From positions 1 through 8,221 of the forward strand of contig WTCH01000172.1 of the NCBI GenBank assembly GCA_013138675.1: 8,221 nt of DNA. The letters run 5' to 3'. This DNA is from Woeseiaceae bacterium. Its GTDB lineage: Bacteria; Pseudomonadota; Gammaproteobacteria; Steroidobacterales; Woeseiaceae. The notes under the pieces are model-generated. The model did not search any database. It saw nothing but the letters and a program-made list of their open reading frames with translations, and was not told the DNA's origin. Of the stretch, positions 6,234 through 8,221 are shown in pieces. The position numbers were made by a program, and so were the translations under genes. Position 1 is the first letter of the stretch. The number at the start of each line of letters is the position of its first letter.

Positions 6234-7434
6234 AAATGATCGACTTTTCCTGTAGTTCTGCGAGCTCTTCGCTGCTTAGTCCCAGCAGCCCGCCATAAAT
6301 TTCCTCATTGTGCGCACCTAGTGTCGTGACGCCAGTCCAGCGAACCTCTCCCTGGGTTCTGGACATTTTCGGAAATACGTTTTGCATCTTGAGCTCCGGC
6401 CACTCCTCTGTGGGCGTCTCGATAATCGCCTCACGTGCCTGGAACTGCGGGTCATCCAGCATCTCCTGTGCGCGGTAGATTCTGCCGGCGGGTACGCCAG
6501 CTTCTTGCATCAGTTGATCCACCTCAGCAACCGTTCTGGTCTTTGTCCATGCAGTAATTTGTGCGTCCAGGTCCCGCATATTCCTGCCGCGTGCTGTGTG
6601 TGTGCTGTAGCGTTCATCGTCAGCCAAATCAGGTTGTCCAATAGCCGCGCACAAGCGACGGAATACCGTGTCCTGATTCGCCGCGATCAGAAAGATGCCG
6701 TCCTTACAATCGTAAATATTAGACGGCGCGACATTTGGCAGCGTTGCTCCGGAACGCTCACGAACGTAATTGCTGACTGTGTACTCGGGAATGGTCGCTT
6801 CCATCACGTTGAGAACTGATTCGAAAATTGAAGCATCTATGACCTGGCCCTCGCCGGTCTTGTCCCTGTGATGCAAGGCCGCTAATGCCCCCATACACGC
6901 GTATGTCGCTGCCAGAGAATCACCGATCGAAAGGCCGGCGCGACTCGGTTGACGATCCGGTTCGCCACATAAATAACGCATGCCACCCATCGCTTCACCG
7001 ATGGATGCATAGCCGGCCCGCTTCGAGTACGGCCCGGTCTGGCCGTAACCCGATACACGAATCATGATGAGTCCCGGATTGTCCTTGGCAAGCGTCTCGT
7101 AGCTGAGCCCCCATCGCTCCAATGTCCCGGGGCGAAAATTCTCAAGCACCATATCCGCTTCGGATATCAGTCTCCGAACGAGCTCCTGACCTTGTTCTTC
7201 ACGCAGGTTGGCAGTGATGACTCGTTTGTTTCGTGCGCAGACCTGCCACCAAAGCGGATACTCCCCGCGCCCCCAGGAACGCATTGGATCACCCTGACCA
7301 GGTGGCTCTACTTTGATCACGTCGGCACCCATATCCGCCATGAGCTGACCGCAGAACGGCCCCGCGATCAATTGGCCAAGTTCAATCAGACGTATATCGG
7401 TTAGTGGACCCTTACGATCCGATTCATCCCTCAT
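6232..7434 (-). CDS. Class III CoA-transferase (CaiB/BaiF family)
   Basis: This 400-residue cytoplasmic enzyme should move CoA from a donor thioester to a carboxylic acid through an aspartyl-CoA anhydride. Family motifs run the full length: LTDIRLIELGQLIAGPF (11-27), ADMGADVIKVEPPGQGDPMR (33-52), RNKRVITANL (68-77), LVRRLISEADMVLENFRPG (85-103), GYGQTGPYSKRAGY (129-142) and LSIGDSLAATYACMGAL (168-184). Asp172 sits where formyl-CoA transferase has its catalytic Asp169. The stretch VAPSNIYDCKDGIFLIAANQD resembles the SUGCT/citramalate transferase side of the family more than true formyl-CoA transferase, but substrate assignment inside this family is unreliable. The first gene of the operon, it is followed 10 nt later by hyuA. 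The start at 7434 is the only sensible ATG before the conserved N-terminus; its GAAGG ribosome site is rather far (12 nt). The context suggests it activates or recycles the acid made or used by HyuAB. Confidence 0.93.
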   Translation of the reverse strand: MRDESDRKGPLTDIRLIELGQLIAGPFCGQLMADMGADVIKVEPPGQGDPMRSWGRGEYPLWWQVCARNKRVITANLREEQGQELVRRLISEADMVLENFRPGTLERWGLSYETLAKDNPGLIMIRVSGYGQTGPYSKRAGYASIGEAMGGMRYLCGEPDRQPSRAGLSIGDSLAATYACMGALAALHHRDKTGEGQVIDASIFESVLNVMEATIPEYTVSNYVRERSGATLPNVAPSNIYDCKDGIFLIAANQDTVFRRLCAAIGQPDLADDERYSTHTARGRNMRDLDAQITAWTKTRTVAEVDQLMQEAGVPAGRIYRAQEMLDDPQFQAREAIIETPTEEWPELKMQNVFPKMSRTQGEVRWTGVTTLGAHNEEIYGGLLGLSSEELAELQEKSII

Positions 7435-7479
7435 TTTTGTTGTTGACCTTCGTATAGAGTTGAATGAGTACGTTTCGAA

Positions 7480-7493
7480 TTATTGTACTATTA
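7480..7493. promoter_or_regulatory. Candidate operator: GTAC-centred imperfect palindrome
   Basis: TTATTGTACTATTA follows the symmetric pattern TnATnGTACnATnA and covers the proposed -10 element of the CoA-transferase promoter. AT-rich palindromes of this size placed over a promoter are typical targets of dimeric GntR/HutC proteins, and such a gene closes the operon. The link to that regulator is inference. Confidence 0.35.
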
Positions 7494-7511
7494 GCCCGGT
7501 CAATATAACAA
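7482..7511 (-). promoter_or_regulatory. Candidate sigma-70 promoter of the CoA-transferase-hyuA-hyuB-gntR operon
   Basis: On the minus strand a -35-like TTGTTA (7506-7511, 4 of 6), an 18-nt spacer and a -10-like TACAAT (7482-7487, 5 of 6) lie upstream of the start at 7434, predicting a leader of about 40 nt. A TTGACC at 7498-7503 is a better -35 by itself but has no good -10 at 16-18 nt. The gap is clearly more AT-rich than its flanks, as expected for a promoter. Confidence 0.4.
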
Positions 7512-7522
7512 TAAGTCTTATT
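7510..7522. promoter_or_regulatory. Candidate operator: perfect 13-bp palindrome AATAAGTCTTATT
   Basis: Two 6-bp arms, AATAAG and CTTATT, are perfectly symmetric around a single T. The site touches the proposed -35 element of the operon promoter, a usual place for a repressor or activator site. The GntR protein encoded at the end of the operon is the obvious candidate, but this is inference. Confidence 0.4.
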
Positions 7523-7547
7523 ATTGCCTGGAATTGGCAGCCAGACT

Positions 7548-7565
7548 GTCAGCAAAGTCGCTGAC
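7548..7565 (-). repeat. Perfect inverted repeat between the sulfatase and the operon
   Basis: GTCAGC and GCTGAC form a 6-bp stem with a 6-nt loop, 27 nt after the sulfatase stop in the direction of transcription. No T-run follows, so it is at best a weak or Rho-assisted terminator or an RNA-stabilising hairpin. Read-through from the sulfatase gene into the operon cannot be excluded. Confidence 0.3.
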
Positions 7566-7592
7566 GCGATGCTTGCTTACGGGGTCATGTAA

Positions 7593-8221
7593 CTATGGAT
7601 CCGGCGCCCCTGGATCTTCTTCGATCGATGCCTCGTGGTCTTCCAGAACCTGGTACAGCGGAAAATCGACCCAGGTATAGTTGAGGTAATTGAGTTCGGG
7701 GACCTCTTCTTTAGGGTCGGCAATCAGGTTGTAGACGGAGGGATAGGCCATCTCCCTGATCGCATAGGTGTCTTCATCCATTTCCCGGAGCAACAGCTTC
7801 CAGTTGCGCCACTTCACGCCGAAAAGCACATTACCGATGTAGATAACCACAGACTCGCGATCAGATTCCTCACTCTTGCCGAACAAAAACTCAGTCTGGT
7901 CAACGCCGTCATACACTCGGTCGGTCGGAAGATCGGCACCGATAATTCTCGCCAACGTCGGAAACACATCGATCGCATGGACAATCTCGTTTGACACCCG
8001 CTGCGCCGGAATCTTCCCCGGCCAACGGATCAGAAACGGTACTCGCAGGGCGCCCTCGTAGGGAGAAAACATGCCGCTGCGCCACGGGCCTGTGAATCCG
8101 AACGACCTTGGCACGCCTTCACGACCGTTATCGGAAGTGAAGATGAATATCGTATTTTCTTTTAGTCCCAGCTCTTCGATCGTTTCCAGAACGTCGCCGA
8201 CATAGTCGTCCGTCTGCGCCA
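7593..8221 (-). CDS. Arylsulfatase-type sulfatase (partial, C-terminal 208 residues)
   Basis: This is the C-terminal part of a formylglycine-dependent sulfatase that would hydrolyse sulfate esters; most relatives are exported. The frame is open from the right edge to TAG at 7593, so the catalytic Cys/Ser-x-Pro-x-Arg motif and any signal peptide lie outside the window. Visible family marks, in order: TDDYVGDVLETIEELGL near the edge, then IFIFTSDNG with the Asp-Asn pair that binds the active-site Ca2+, GPWRSGMFSPYEGALRVPF, IRWPGKIPAQ, HAIDVFPTLARIIGA, DGVDQTEFLFGK, VKWRNWKLLL and YNLIADPKEEVPE. Where many relatives have GGKGxxYEGG, with a sulfate-contacting Lys, this protein has a Met (SGMFSPYEGA). 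A GTG at 8114 is internal, not the start. The gene is 158 bp from the CoA-transferase gene on the same strand. The subfamily and substrate are not determined. Confidence 0.92.
   Translation of the reverse strand, partial: AQTDDYVGDVLETIEELGLKENTIFIFTSDNGREGVPRSFGFTGPWRSGMFSPYEGALRVPFLIRWPGKIPAQRVSNEIVHAIDVFPTLARIIGADLPTDRVYDGVDQTEFLFGKSEESDRESVVIYIGNVLFGVKWRNWKLLLREMDEDTYAIREMAYPSVYNLIADPKEEVPELNYLNYTWVDFPLYQVLEDHEASIEEDPGAPDP

Noticed and set aside
6232..7434. Assignment as formyl-CoA:oxalate CoA-transferase (frc)
   Set aside because: No oxalyl-CoA decarboxylase is nearby and the middle region resembles the SUGCT/citramalate-type members more; only the family level is safe.
7523..7592. Intrinsic terminator after the sulfatase gene
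   Set aside because: The 6-bp hairpin at 7548-7565 and weaker TGCC/GGCA pairing lack a following T-run in the direction of transcription.
8112..8114. GTG as start of a 173-residue sulfatase fragment
   Set aside because: The conserved sulfatase sequence, including the Asp-Asn metal motif, continues upstream in the same frame to the window edge, so the codon is internal.

Overview
The window looks like accessory catabolic DNA from a Gram-negative proteobacterium, most likely an environmental or marine gammaproteobacterium. The evidence is a TonB-dependent outer-membrane receptor with a signal peptide and a VVVTARKR-type TonB-box region, strong purine-rich ribosome binding sites, mid-range GC content and a sulfatase gene. 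The lineage is an inference from style; no rRNA or other taxonomic marker is present.

All six genes lie on the minus strand, so transcription runs from high to low coordinates. In that order they are: the C-terminal part of a secreted-type sulfatase (cut by the right edge, stop at 7593); a 158-bp gap holding a candidate promoter and two palindromes; a class III (CaiB/BaiF) CoA-transferase (7434-6232); hyuA (6221-4143); hyuB (4146-2293); a GntR/HutC-type repressor with a UTRA effector domain (2300-1527); a 97-bp gap with a second candidate promoter; and the N-terminal 477 residues of a TonB-dependent receptor (start 1431, cut by the left edge).

The four central genes form one tightly packed operon. 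There is a 10-nt gap between the CoA-transferase and hyuA, with the hyuA Shine-Dalgarno sequence overlapping the upstream stop. A 4-nt ATGA overlap joins hyuA and hyuB, and an 8-nt overlap joins hyuB and the regulator. HyuA is the ASKHA-fold ATP-using subunit and HyuB the partner subunit, with a His-x2-Asp...His set spaced like the metal site of acetone carboxylase. Together they should carry out an ATP-dependent reaction on a carbonyl, amide or lactam-like substrate. The CoA-transferase probably moves CoA onto the resulting (or preceding) carboxylic acid, and the GntR protein probably represses the operon until a pathway acid or ester binds its UTRA domain.

The receptor downstream could import the substrate and the sulfatase upstream could release it from a sulfate ester, but these two links rest only on proximity. 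The substrate cannot be read from the sequence. No gene resembling the small gamma subunit of acetone carboxylase is present, which slightly favours a hydantoinase/lactamase-type reaction. No RNA genes, insertion sequences, CRISPR arrays or attachment sites were found, and no gap between genes exceeds 160 bp.
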